Below, piece after piece: positions 1 to 10,445 of a stretch of DNA of 64,000 nt. This stretch comes from Basipetospora chlamydospora. Its lineage: Eukaryota; Ascomycota; Sordariomycetes; Microascales. Under the pieces are notes generated by a model, which did not search any database, was not told the DNA's origin, and worked only from the letters and a program-made list of their open reading frames with translations. Each line of letters starts with the position of its first letter. Within the stretch, counting starts at the first letter, position 1. A program made the position numbers and the translations under genes. The stretch is taken from NCBI GenBank assembly GCA_001599675.1, contig BCHP01000008.1, positions 1,236,627 through 1,300,626 of the forward strand. The letters are read 5' to 3'.

Positions 1-302
1 AAGGTCACGTATCCGTCCTGAAGTCTTGGGCCCTATTGGCGACGGCCTCCTCCTATCGTTGCCAGCCGAACCGACGACCCCTCCACGCCGACCAACCCGC
101 TGCTGCCAATGGTTCACTGCACGTTCGGCGTAAACGGAATTGTAAGGTTAGAAAACCTGCAGGATCCCCGACAGGACTTACTATCGCTCACAACATATTA
201 CACGGAGCAACCCAGTAGTCGGCCTCAAGTGTCCTCGCATGCAAGCCCGCTTTTTGGATATATTACTTTATCATGCATTCAAAACGGCTCTCGGGGAGCC
301 GC
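1..302. other. Intergenic, 3' of the CorA-like gene
   Basis: No coding feature can be supported here. The short ORFs are compositional, and the stretch abuts the stop codon of the minus-strand CorA-like gene at 303, so part of it is probably 3' UTR. Confidence 0.5.
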
Positions 303-3029
303 TCACACCTTCTCCCCATCGTCCCTCTTCCCACCCCTGAGCCACTGCCATATCCGCCTCTCCTCCCCCTTCCCCAGGGGACCCCTCGGAAACCGCGGAA
401 GCCCACTGCCGCCCCCGGCCCCACCCCCACCCCCAGCAGGGATTCTCACAGACCGCCTCCTCCCTAGCGTAGCGCCATCGCCCCTCCCGCTCCCGACCAC
501 CTCGCCCTCCCCGCGCCAACGGGCTCGGATGCCGTCGCGCAAACACGAGGCCCGCATGCGGACGCGGTCGGCGGCGGAGCGCACCGCGTTGTTGACGGAG
601 CGGGTCTGCAGCAGGATGAGGAGGATGATAAAGGGGACGCATACGCAGACCATGGTCACTGGGAAGCGCCAATCCGTGGCAGGGATGGTGAATTCTGTTA
701 TGCCGAAGACGGACTATTTCATCGTGTTAGCATCTCGCTGAGACTAGAAAAATGAGGAGAGAAACGGGGAGTAGGGGTAAAAAAACGAGAGAGGGGAAAA
801 AGGGGCAGAGGAGAAAAGAAAATAAGGGAAAGTCGGAAATGGGGGAAAAGGGAGACATACAGTGACAAAAGTCAACGGCAAAAAGACCATAGAGCTGAGC
901 GTAAGGATCCTAATATTATCCCCCTGTTCAATAGCGCGCCTGCTCTCCATGATGGAGCTCCCGCTGAAGAGCTGCTCCCTCAGGCTCTGGATCTCGCGCC
1001 TCGTGCCCTCGTTCTTGACGTACACGGCCCACAGCTCCGCCAGCACCCTGTCCAGGTCCCCGCGGAGCACGGCCAGCCGCGCCAGGTACTCCCGGCCCTG
1101 GGGACTCTCTGGCGCCGGGTGAGGCCACAGCGTGGGGTGGGTGCCGGACCAGAAGGCCGGGGTGAAGGTCTCGTCGTGGGCCGCGAGCATGGACTGGATG
1201 CCGGTGTTGATTACGCCTAGGGACATGTAGGCCCAGAAGTAGCGGCGGATGTCTAGTGCGCGAGAGGATGTTAGAGACCAAGGTCTGGAAGCGGTGTTTA
1301 AGGGGTGGGGCCTCTGGTGTTCGTACAGGTAAAGTGTTTGTCTTCAAAGAGCAGTTTGTCTCGGACCTTCCCCTCAAACATAAAGTTGATCTACCGATCG
1401 TTTTAGTCCCAGGATCACAGGTTCAAAGAAAGTAGCTCAAGACAACAAGACGGGGAGAAGACAACTCACATCAGGGGTCACCAGCTTGGTAATCTTGTCA
1501 TGAAGAATCCGATTCCTCTTCGCCGCATCCTGAAACTCCACAACCAGCGCATCCAAGAACGCCCACGGCCCGCACCCCACCACCTTGCCCCCATCCCCTC
1601 CCCGGTCCGTGTGCTCATCATCCGGGAACGATTGCATGTTCAGCAAGACCCACGGCGCGAAGGTATCAAACACGTATCCCTCCCGCGCGGGTTTCCCCCT
1701 CCGCCTGCGCGTCCTCGTCGACGCTGGTGGGCCCCCGAGGGAGAGGGCCAGGACGGAGGAGCACTCGGCGATGTCGATGTGGTCGCGCGAGCGCTTGTCC
1801 GGGGGCCGCTTGTCGAAGTTCTCCCAGGGGGCGGGGGTGTGGTCGGGCCCTACGACGGAGTAGTACTTGAAGACGAAGAAGAAGCTCCGCTGGCGGAGGT
1901 AGGGGTCCGGGCCGAACGTCGGGTGGCGGAAGGTCGGCGCGGCGGTGGTAGGGTCGGGGGAAAGGAAGGGCGCTGGGGCCTGGGGCTCGGGGAGGAAGGC
2001 TCGGTTCATGTAGGCTGTCGTCTTGCCGCCGTTTCCGGTGGAGGTGACGAGGTGGGAGAGGAGTTCGTCCATGTCGAAGTACCGTGACATGACGAGGTGT
2101 AGTGCGCCGAAGATGAGGGCTGTAGGTTCTTGGACGATGCTAGTTCTGACGTTTAGTATTGCTGGTCCAAGATCCCCTAGGATAGAGTGGACGGCGATTT
2201 CAACTCACATTATCCTTCCAGCAGCTTGCGCAAATGGGTAGTTCACATGCTTGATGGCCGCCCAGACAGAAGCCGCGTCCGTCACTTCCGGGCCCGCACA
2301 GCTTTCACTATCCTCGCTCATGGCTCCATCAAAACCAGCCTTGGCCGCCTGCTCCGCGCCCCAGACCTTCTGCGCCGCACCATCGAGTCCAATATCGTAG
2401 ACCTCGCACGAAGAGCTTTGGTACCCGTCGTTCTCGTATGCGGCAAAGTGACAGAATGGTTGTGCCCAGTCAACGCTGATGCCAGACCTCTTCTTTAAAA
2501 ACTTCTGCAAGGCAACGGAGACACCCTCGCAGAACTCGGTATTGAAAAGATACCCTAGTAGGTCCCTGTCCTCGTACCGCACCGCATCAAGAAGCTTTGT
2601 GACGGTTCCCTTTGGCTCGGATGCAGCACGCTGTTGCGAGGGCGTAGGCTCCAAAAGAGGGAGGAAGTGCACCTCGTCGTCGATATGGTCATGACTTCTT
2701 CCACTGCCGGTGGATCTCAGGGAGGCAGGGATGTGCTTCGGGTCTATTAGCGTTCGTTCGGCTGTCTCAAGTGTCCGCCGGCGAGCCTGCCGAGCTGTGG
2801 CAGGAGAACCGAATTCGGAGCTGGAAAGAGCTGGGCTTCTGATGGGGCGGAGCTCCGGGGTACCGAGGAGGTCACTGTTGGTGCGGGTGTTGGCTCTCTC
2901 ACGCGCAGGGCCTGGGATGGTAGGGTTAGAGGCACCGCTGGTAGCTTCGCGGACGAGCTGGAGAAGGATCTCGTTCTGCGCTTGGAGTGCCTTGAGGATC
3001 TCGTCGAGGTTTTTCTGGGGGAACGTCAT
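303..3029 (-). CDS. CorA-like Mg2+ transporter family protein
   Basis: Five exons can be joined with every phase consistent: 3029-2209, 2145-1470, 1390-1327, 1252-861 and 713-303, giving 787 residues. The start is the first ATG in frame. The N-terminal ~270 residues are Ser/Thr/Pro-rich and probably regulatory. The C-terminus shows the marks of the fungal CorA-like family: KLLFEDKHFT, then YFWAYMSLGVIN, then a first membrane helix around SSMVFLPLTFVTSVFG and a second helix around VCVCVPFIILLILL. Known family members are pentameric divalent-cation channels in the plasma or organelle membrane. The canonical Gly-Met-Asn after helix 1 is absent (VFGI instead), as in many fungal CorA-like proteins, so transport activity is not certain. 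The tail after helix 2 is basic and Gly-rich. The family call is firm; the substrate is inferred. The 3' splice site of intron 1 could instead be at 2139. Confidence 0.87.
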
Positions 3030-4812
3030 ATCTGACAGGTGTAGTGGGGCACTGGCTCTAATAGCAACAAGGGGATTCGCAGGAATTTGCAGGGGGGTCT
3101 CACAAGACGGTGAGACACTGACATGAAAACTTGTAGAAGATGGAGGGAAGAAACAGGGTAGGACAAGCTGAACAGCTCTCACTTCTGTAGCAGAACAGAG
3201 GTTCGAATTTGTACTCTAGGAGCTAGCTGGCTGTGCTGGCGCCCCATGACCTCGGAATTGAGGCTATTGCCTGTGGGGTATTCTCCGCGACGGGCGTCAT
3301 GGTACTGGCAGCGAGGCTGTGAGGTCTGAGTCTGGGAGGTGGGGTGTGGGTGCTGGTTTGGCTCTAACCTGAAAGCTTTACCGCGGGCACATCAATCAGC
3401 TCTCGGCGCACTCCGAAACCGAAGCGATGACCGAAGGAAATTGGAAGGCCTCATGGAAGTTTTCCCCTTGCTTCGAATGCAGGTGCAGCACATCCAATCA
3501 GTCCCGTGGGGCAGGGCCAAGCCACCTGCGATGTGACGCCAGGGGACCATGTGGGAGCGGAGTCGTGCTGGTGTGGATGATAGGGAACGGAGCCTGGGGT
3601 TGATGACAGCTTTGGATTACCAAATCGGTGCAATGTTTTGGGGCGGCTGGGTAAAGCCGGCATATATCATGATGATTGGGAAAACAGGGCGGACGAAGAG
3701 TGTGTGGAGGGTCCCGTCCTGTCCCGTGGGTCAGCGTGCCTGCGGGGCACCGTGACCTTGGTGCCTTGCCTTATCAAGTGCTCCCCATGGTGTAGCCCCG
3801 GCACTTGCCACACGGCACTGACTTCCGCTCGACGTGGGGGGAATAGTTGATACCTCGTCCTTTTTGGAAGAGGCGAGCGGAACTCTAGCGTAAACAAAAC
3901 ACCTCCCAAGACTCGCATTCGGCACCGAGAGGCAGGCTCGGACCAAACCAACGTTTGCAACCTTACTCGTCGACCAAGAAGGAGCTCCTCTAAAAATTCT
4001 TCGAGCGGAGGGCAGTTACCATGGCGCTGATAGCCACACTATGTGAACCGTACTGCCAAATGAATCGCCTGAATGGGTGGTTTCGACTCGACCCGAGCGT
4101 ACTTGCCGTTTGTAAGAATCGAGGGATTTTTGGGAGTTCATGTGAAGACGCAAAGACATGAAAACATCAACTCGGAAATCGACCTTGAAAGTAATCTAAC
4201 GATTTTAGCAGCCCGGGACCATTGGATAGCATCAATGTTCAACACGTCCGCGCTTGCCTAGTGAGGGGACGGGTGCAGGTCGGTCATTTCTTGATGCTTG
4301 GGACCGTCGGAGCAACCAGGGCGCTTGGCATAGGACTCTTTCAGGCCACTGTTGCGCGCCACTGGTGCGGGAATGCATTAACCTCCACATCCAAGTCTAA
4401 GCGAGGACAGCAAAGATAGGCGGAGGAGCGTGTTGACGTGGCCGAGTACCGGATTGCAGGACGCAGCCTTGCCTCGATGGACTGTGTAACCCACCCTCGA
4501 GTTAGGAACCCTCAGACTTTGTGCTATTGGAGACCTTGCTGATTCACTTTCCTCTTTTTGCTTGCCTAGCATTATGGCTGTTTCCTGCCGTGGGGAGTTG
4601 GGCATCCACCGAACGTCAACGAATCATTCTTTAGGGCAAAAGAACAAGAAAGGGGGAAGGAGGCTCGCCCTATCTTGAAAGTTGGAAATATAAACGGGAG
4701 GATTTCAACCCCATCTCCCCTATCTTAGGATAATGAAATTTCTCATCCGCCGCAACCTCTCACGAACCATCAGGGGCCAAACAATGACGATTCATCAATC
4801 CAGGCATCATTG
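3030..4812. other. Intergenic, divergent promoter region
   Basis: This lies between the minus-strand CorA-like gene and the plus-strand repeat protein at 4813, so both promoters should be inside. No ORF has convincing coding character. A tRNA B-box-like word near 3198 has no tRNA around it. Confidence 0.5.
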
Positions 4813-5748
4813 ATGGCTTACGTCTACCCTCCTTATGCCTACCCTCCTTATGCTTACTCTCCGTATGGCTACCCTGCGTTTGGCTACCCTGCGTTTGGCT
4901 ACCTTGCGTTTGGCTACCCTGCGTTTGGCTACCATGAGTATGGCTACCCCCCTGCTCTTCCCTTTGCGCCGGCTCCTTACCTCCCCGCCCCTGCTCAACA
5001 TGATTGGTGCCGGCCTCCGCATGCCCCGTGCTGCCCACACTACGGGCGTCTCGGGACCGCTTACGGGAAGGCCTTTTCTGTCCGCCAGGTGATCCAGACC
5101 CCGCAAGGAGTGTGCGAAACCTCAATCCAATACGGAAGCCTCCCGGCCCCTGCCCACAGGGAACCGGACCTAATCCGATCCGCGCGGGACCCACTTCTTC
5201 GACTTCCTGCCCCGGACTCCGGCTCTGCACGTGTCGGACACGCGAGAATCATGGAGCCGACCGCACTCATCACAAGGCCAAAGATAGCGGAAGAAGAGAA
5301 GAATGAGACCACTCTTACCCGAATCGAAGAGTTGTTATCCGATGACAGCTGCGACGACGCCAAATCAGAGGGGAGGGGAAACGAAGATGAAGCCGCCCGC
5401 AATTACGAAACGGAGGCTGTTCCTAACCTAGACCTCGATTCCGGCTCCAACGACAATCTCGCCGCACAGGACAAGCAGCTGACTCTGTGGGAAGAACCAT
5501 CCTGGACAAGCACGTCCCCCGGAGAGCGGCAGGAGGAGAAAGAGGAGGGTACCATAGGAGATGAGTGGAAGTTTGTCCGGGCCAAGATCTACTGGAAGGG
5601 CGGCCGTGTGTGGTTCAAGTACTCTGGGTACGAGTGGAAGACGCCCGTGAGTCGCTGGGCCAGGCGTAGTTCGGATGGGGAGACATGGTATGAGATGAGG
5701 AGTAGGAGCGCCAAGGTCAAGTTCTACAGCTATACTTGGGTAACTTGA
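4813..5748 (+). CDS. Hypothetical protein with N-terminal Tyr/Pro pentapeptide repeats
   Basis: This is a single exon of 311 codons; the ATG at 4813 is the first in frame. Residues ~3-45 are a near-perfect array of pentapeptides of the type Y-[PS]-[PA]-[YF]-[AG], encoded by 15-base tandem units (for example GGCTACCCTGCGTTT). Residues ~50-85 are Pro/Cys/His-rich (HDWCRPPHAPCCPHYG). The middle is acidic and low in complexity. The last ~60 residues are rich in Trp, Tyr, Lys and Arg (KFVRAKIYWKGGRVWFKYSG and onward) and look folded. I do not recognise the family. The repeat resembles prion-like or adhesive low-complexity tracts, but there is no signal peptide, so a secreted role is not supported. 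The C-terminal block is what makes it look like a real gene. Confidence 0.62.
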   Translation: MAYVYPPYAYPPYAYSPYGYPAFGYPAFGYLAFGYPAFGYHEYGYPPALPFAPAPYLPAPAQHDWCRPPHAPCCPHYGRLGTAYGKAFSVRQVIQTPQGVCETSIQYGSLPAPAHREPDLIRSARDPLLRLPAPDSGSARVGHARIMEPTALITRPKIAEEEKNETTLTRIEELLSDDSCDDAKSEGRGNEDEAARNYETEAVPNLDLDSGSNDNLAAQDKQLTLWEEPSWTSTSPGERQEEKEEGTIGDEWKFVRAKIYWKGGRVWFKYSGYEWKTPVSRWARRSSDGETWYEMRSRSAKVKFYSYTWVT

Positions 5749-6597
5749 TGAGTCGTAGAGAGGCGAAGGAGAGAGGAGAAGGAAGGAGGAGAAGGCGTGA
5801 CGAAACGTACTATCTTTGGAACTTCCGTCTTTATAATCGTGCATTCACATTCAGAGCCCGAGGCATAAATCTCGGCTCTACTGTGCCCATTGTATCATTG
5901 ATCAGATGCTCGGAGAAAAGTTGGAGCTTCGTCACAGGGAGACTTTCTGAGACTGAGGGCGGAGTTCATGCCGGGGTGGAACACGGGGCCGAGCTTGGCT
6001 GGGTAAATGGAGTCACCGATGGAAGAGACGGCGGACTCCACAAACCCGTTGGGGAATGAGAAATGGGGACTCGCAAACGGTAGAGACGACGGAACACTAC
6101 ACCCTCGGGTCCGGGTCCGGGTCCGGGTCCAGCTCCGGCGTCGGGTCCTGCTTTGGGTCCTTGTCATTCTTAGGCAGTATTCCTGCGTCCTCTGTACACT
6201 GTGCTCGTATCTTGGGGAGGAGGATCTTCAGCCGAAACTTACGTAATTATGATTTTGAAGCGGAGAATTGTTTCACCGAACTAGCCAGTGGGTCGCACCG
6301 GTTCCGACTCCACTTGAGCTTTCACGGTAATAGACCCACATCCTTCCTTCCACCACCACCACACTACAGTCCATCCCGCCGGGTACTGGGGCTGATCTCG
6401 AATGTCGCTGCCTATCACTATCACGCTTGCTACGAAGTGATACATAGTCCTGGCGGCATGCCGGGGACACAAGCTACCGCCCACATTGCCTCAAACCTCG
6501 ACGCGGCGACTTCAATGCACTCGTCCTGACTCTTGTCCAACCTTGACAAATCCAACTCTTTCGCAACAACACGCCCACCCAGCTTTCAGCAATAAGG
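5749..6597. other. Intergenic with GGGTCC hexamer tract
   Basis: No gene is seen. At about 6105-6150 there is a run of GGGTCC hexamers followed by degenerate units. A CCACCACCAC run lies near 6350. The last part is the promoter and leader of the ORF starting at 6598. Confidence 0.5.
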
Positions 6598-8640
6598 ATG
6601 GACTCCGACACCCAAGATGACCTCCTCGAGAAACACACCGATGTAGAGTCACTGGACGCCGTGTCATCTTCCGGCGGCAGCACATCGTCGGGCCCCCCCG
6701 ATTGCGATTCAAGCGACTCAAATGACCCCGATTTAGCCCCGGACCCGCTGGGCATCTACTCGGGACCGGCCGCAGACGCCGTCCTCCACCGGAGCCATGT
6801 CCTCTGGAACCAGGCAGCGGCAGCCGCGACCAGTGCCCGCCCTGGCGAGTTCCCTCCCGGCACCTTCGACCTCGAGCCCCTACTACAACGCATTCCAGCC
6901 CTACCGTTAAGCATCCCCCCGGACCTTTCTTACCTGGGCGGATACTCGCTGTGGCAGAACTTGGACCCCTCGTGCCCTCTCCGCACGAAAACAGAGGGGA
7001 AGGGTAGAGGAATCTACCTTAGAGTTGGCGAACCATATATGGTTACCATGTCGGACTCGAACAGCTTCCAGGAGTGGCATGACTCGGAGAACAACGGCAT
7101 TGCCCTCCTCGTTCTAGGCTAGGCCTACATCCTCAATGCCACCATCGCCGAATCCCAGGGCCTCCCCCTCAAGACCTTTAAGTACGACCCTCCCTATCGT
7201 TTCCCCGAGCCTACTACAGATCGCCCGGCTCGCCCGGTAGTTCTCGACCTGAGCTATGCAGACCCGGATGAGGCTCGCTGGTGGATGGCCCTCGTCGAGC
7301 GCGGGCCGTGGTTTTCAGTCGATGCCGAGGATTACTTGCCGTGGTCCCTGGTCGTTACTGATCTCGGCCTTCTGCGGCTTGCGGGCTGTCCCGCCAAGCG
7401 CAAGCCCCATGCGGAGTCCGAGTCCGAATCCGAATCCGCATCTGAGCCCGAGTCCGAGTCCGAGTCCGAGTCCGATACCGTGACAGAACTCGAGTCCGAG
7501 TTTGAACTGCCGTCCCCTAGGCGCGCAGCCGAGTATCTGGCCAATTTCTGCCGGGTCTACGGCCTAGGAGTCCAGAGCTCGGCCGCACTGGCAGCGGCGC
7601 TGTGCTTCAGTGTACAAAGAGAAGGCGGGTATCACGACCTCTCGGTTCCGAAGCTAAGACTATCCCGTCCCGCAACCATGCATATCACTGCTGGGAGCGG
7701 CTCGAGCGTTCCCCGCGAATTCCCCCACCTCAGACACTACATGGTCATCGGGCTCTCCTATGACGTTCTACCGACGGTGCTGGAGAGTATACTCTGGGAA
7801 CCTAGCACCCCCTGCAACTACGCCGGACAGTGGATGCGGCCGCTGCGGAATGTCCTGGGCCCTCTGATCTTGTCCAATGACAGGGAGCTGCTTGCCAAAT
7901 CCATCGCCTTCACGTTGGCCCCGTCGGCTTCTCTCTGGCTAGGCACCCTACTCTGCGGCTTGTATCCTAACCTCCTGCATCATATGAACTACTACACCCT
8001 GAACTCGAGAACAACCCTCGACGCGTCGGCATGGACGGGCGTCCCGCGGTCCTTCCTCGCACTGCACCCATCGGGACCCCACCTACAGGGCGGCTCAGTC
8101 TCTAGATCCGATGTCTGGCGTCTTCGCCGTGATCTGCGTGATCGGTATGACGAGGATGACTACAGACTTGAGCCATTCGGTCCGTACCGCCCGTTCGGGC
8201 GCATGCAGGTGAAGGACATCGAGTCCCAGCTCCATGACCATCTCAAATGCTGCCACCGGTGGGAGTATCAAAGCTGGACCTGGAAGCACAGCGGCGCCGC
8301 GGACGCTGGATTCCGAGAGACGAGCTCAACTCCTCAGGAGCCCACTGAGCCGGATGCTGCTCAGCATGACGCGACGGCCTCGGCAGAAAGCGCAAAGCTG
8401 TACCTTGGTCGGGAGGATGCCAAGGCAATACGGTTAGTCTCGCGAATCGCTTCGGAGTGGACCTTCAAGTGGTGCATCTACCAGGTAGAAAAAGGCATCG
8501 GCGGGCACGTTGTTCCAAATCGCCAGTTCCCCGTCGGTATCCCACTTAGCGGGGCCAGCGAGGACAGCGAGAGCAGCACCGAGGACACCTTGGTGCGGGT
8601 TTGGACGTGGCTGAGTACCAATGTGCAGAAACCTGCCTGA
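6598..8640 (+). pseudogene. Orphan ORF interrupted by a single in-frame TAG
   Basis: One reading frame runs 681 codons from the ATG at 6598 to the TGA at 8638-8640 and is broken only by a TAG at 7120-7122. The frame resumes directly (AYILNATIAESQG) with coding-like composition to the end. No intron with a usable GT donor removes the stop. The upstream 174 codons are acidic, Ser/Asp-rich and then Pro-rich. The downstream part carries a Ser-Glu dipeptide array (7411-7490, GAGTCC units) followed by a Leu/Trp/Tyr-rich globular region. I do not recognise the family. Alternatives are a recently inactivated gene, stop-codon readthrough, a sequencing error, or a shorter real protein starting at the ATG at 7285. 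The symmetry of coding character on both sides favours one original gene. Confidence 0.6.
7411..7490 (+). repeat. GAGTCC hexamer array encoding Ser-Glu repeats
   Basis: Tandem GAGTCC/GAATCC hexamers inside the interrupted ORF encode alternating Glu and Ser with occasional Pro or Ala. This is an in-frame microsatellite likely to vary in length. Confidence 0.85.
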
Positions 8641-9008
8641 TGCAGACGACCCGTGTAACACCCCCACCAGCAACGGTGCGTCCTATCGGAGACCCGGCTG
8701 GCTTGCTTTGTCTTCGAACTCTTCAATGCCGTGGTGATAATGCCCCTCTTGAAACTGCCATGTCTGTAATCGCGCGCCCGGGGCAGGGGCCGAACCGTCA
8801 TAGACATTACCTCCGGCATTGGGCCCTCCGGGTCCCAGAATCACATCCGGAGGGCAACAAACCGCCACTGGTACATCACCTCTGCCATTTTTCTTTCTTC
8901 GTCGAAACATGCCTCTGGATTTGTCTGGCCCCCGGCTATCGTCCTCGCTCTTTATTGCTGCACCAGTCTTCCATCCACGCACAGCATTCTGTGGCGCCCT
9001 TTTCCATG

Positions 9009-9046
<38 letters not shown>

Positions 9047-10445
9047 CCGGCGTGCGGCTACGGCGATTATCTTCCCACGGACCCTAAAGGGGGTGGGGGC
9101 TATTATGCCCGCCTGTGCTTGCAGCTCTCATAAGGCACTATAACCGAGCTACGGGTTAAAACCCGAAGAAACCTTTTTGTAGTGTGGACTTTACTACCAT
9201 CGTCATATATTCTAAGGCAGGGCCGCAGGGAGTAGCTGGGGAGCAGCTGGGGGACCCTGCGGCCGGTGGGTGGTTTCAGGGGTGAATTTGGATTACCCAG
9301 AAACAATTGGAACCAACCACTCCATAAGACCTGCTCCATATACAGGATAACACATTAACATCTGTAAAGTAAAAGACTCCTCCTGCTTAGCTATGTCCTA
9401 CCCAAGAACCCGACATTTCAGCGCCAAAGAAAGTGGTATAGACGGACACGAGGAACGGAGAGAAGGGTTGGGGCAGGGAACGACTCGAATCTAGACCACC
9501 CAGTCACCACACAAAATTCCTTTCCCCTCGGAAAAAAAAAAAAAAAAGAAATAGGGAAAACCATCGCGCTTGACATACCCGCCCGCAGCCTCCATCATCC
9601 GGGACTTATCGATACACACAGTACAGGGTGAGCGGAGAGAGTGGAATCAAACAGCCAATTTTACGGCATCAGGGTTGGAGAGAAAATCCAGTTAAATAGC
9701 AGATGGGAGAAACGGAACGGGTCCAGCCGTCCAAAAGCAAAAAGAGGGCCTTTCGCGCTATCCGCTAAAACCCAGTGAAAAGACTATCCCCCATTCCCGA
9801 GTAAGGTGTTCCTGAGTGTCCGAAGAACCCCCCCCACTTGCAAGGCCAGGGGACCGAACCAGAGCAGAGGCCGCCTCCATATAGTATAGACACCCTGCTG
9901 AGCTCGGGCCGAGGGCGTCGACATATTCTCGAGGCCGCGTTTCGCGCCCACCGATAAGGGGGAACGTCGAGAACAATTATCTTCGGCAAGATAATGCGGA
10001 AAATCGTATGGCCGAGAGATTCGATATCGTTGCTGGGAAGACGGAGCCAGAAAGACGAGCCCGAGCCGCAAACGAGGAACAAAAGAGATAGTCCAGGAAA
10101 CGAAGAGGGAAAAAAAAAAAAAGAAATAAGTGCAGTGGTATCAAAAAAAAATAGTGTAAAAAAAGGAAGCAAAAACAGAAAGCCCAAACAAGGGACAAGA
10201 AAAAACAAGGGGACATTAAGTGGCGGGAACCATAAAAGGGGGGGCCGGGCATTATGTGCTTTCCTCCTCTTCCTCCTCCTCCCAGGCATCAGACAACTTC
10301 CCAACTCCCAAAACTCCCAGCCAGAAAGAAGAAAAGAAAAAGACAAGTCGTTTCCACCCGTATCTTCATTTTGTTTGTGCTCTTTTTTTTTTCTTTCATT
10401 CCATTTTTTTTTCATTTCCAATTCTGCCGTCCTCCACACCGCCCA
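8641..10445. other. Intergenic, A/T homopolymer-rich
   Basis: This separates the interrupted ORF (+) from the 3' end of the RasGAP gene (-). It contains a 36-base T run (9011-9046), a 16-base A run near 9530, and several purine-rich A tracts at 10100-10210 that are probably 3' UTR of the RasGAP transcript. No coding ORF is credible. Confidence 0.5.
9011..9046. repeat. Poly-T homopolymer, 36 nt
   Basis: This is an uninterrupted run of 36 T on the plus strand. It could be the reverse-complemented poly(A) tail of a retroposed sequence, but I see no recognisable element beside it and no clear target-site duplication. Confidence 0.9.

Noticed and set aside
3190..3215. tRNA-like word GGTTCGAATTTG
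   Set aside because: It has no paired T-stem, A box or terminator, so it is a chance match.
9765..10439. 224-codon minus-strand frame next to RasGAP
   Set aside because: It is made of Phe/Leu/Lys-rich translation of homopolymer-rich sequence and is better explained as the 3' flank of the RasGAP gene.
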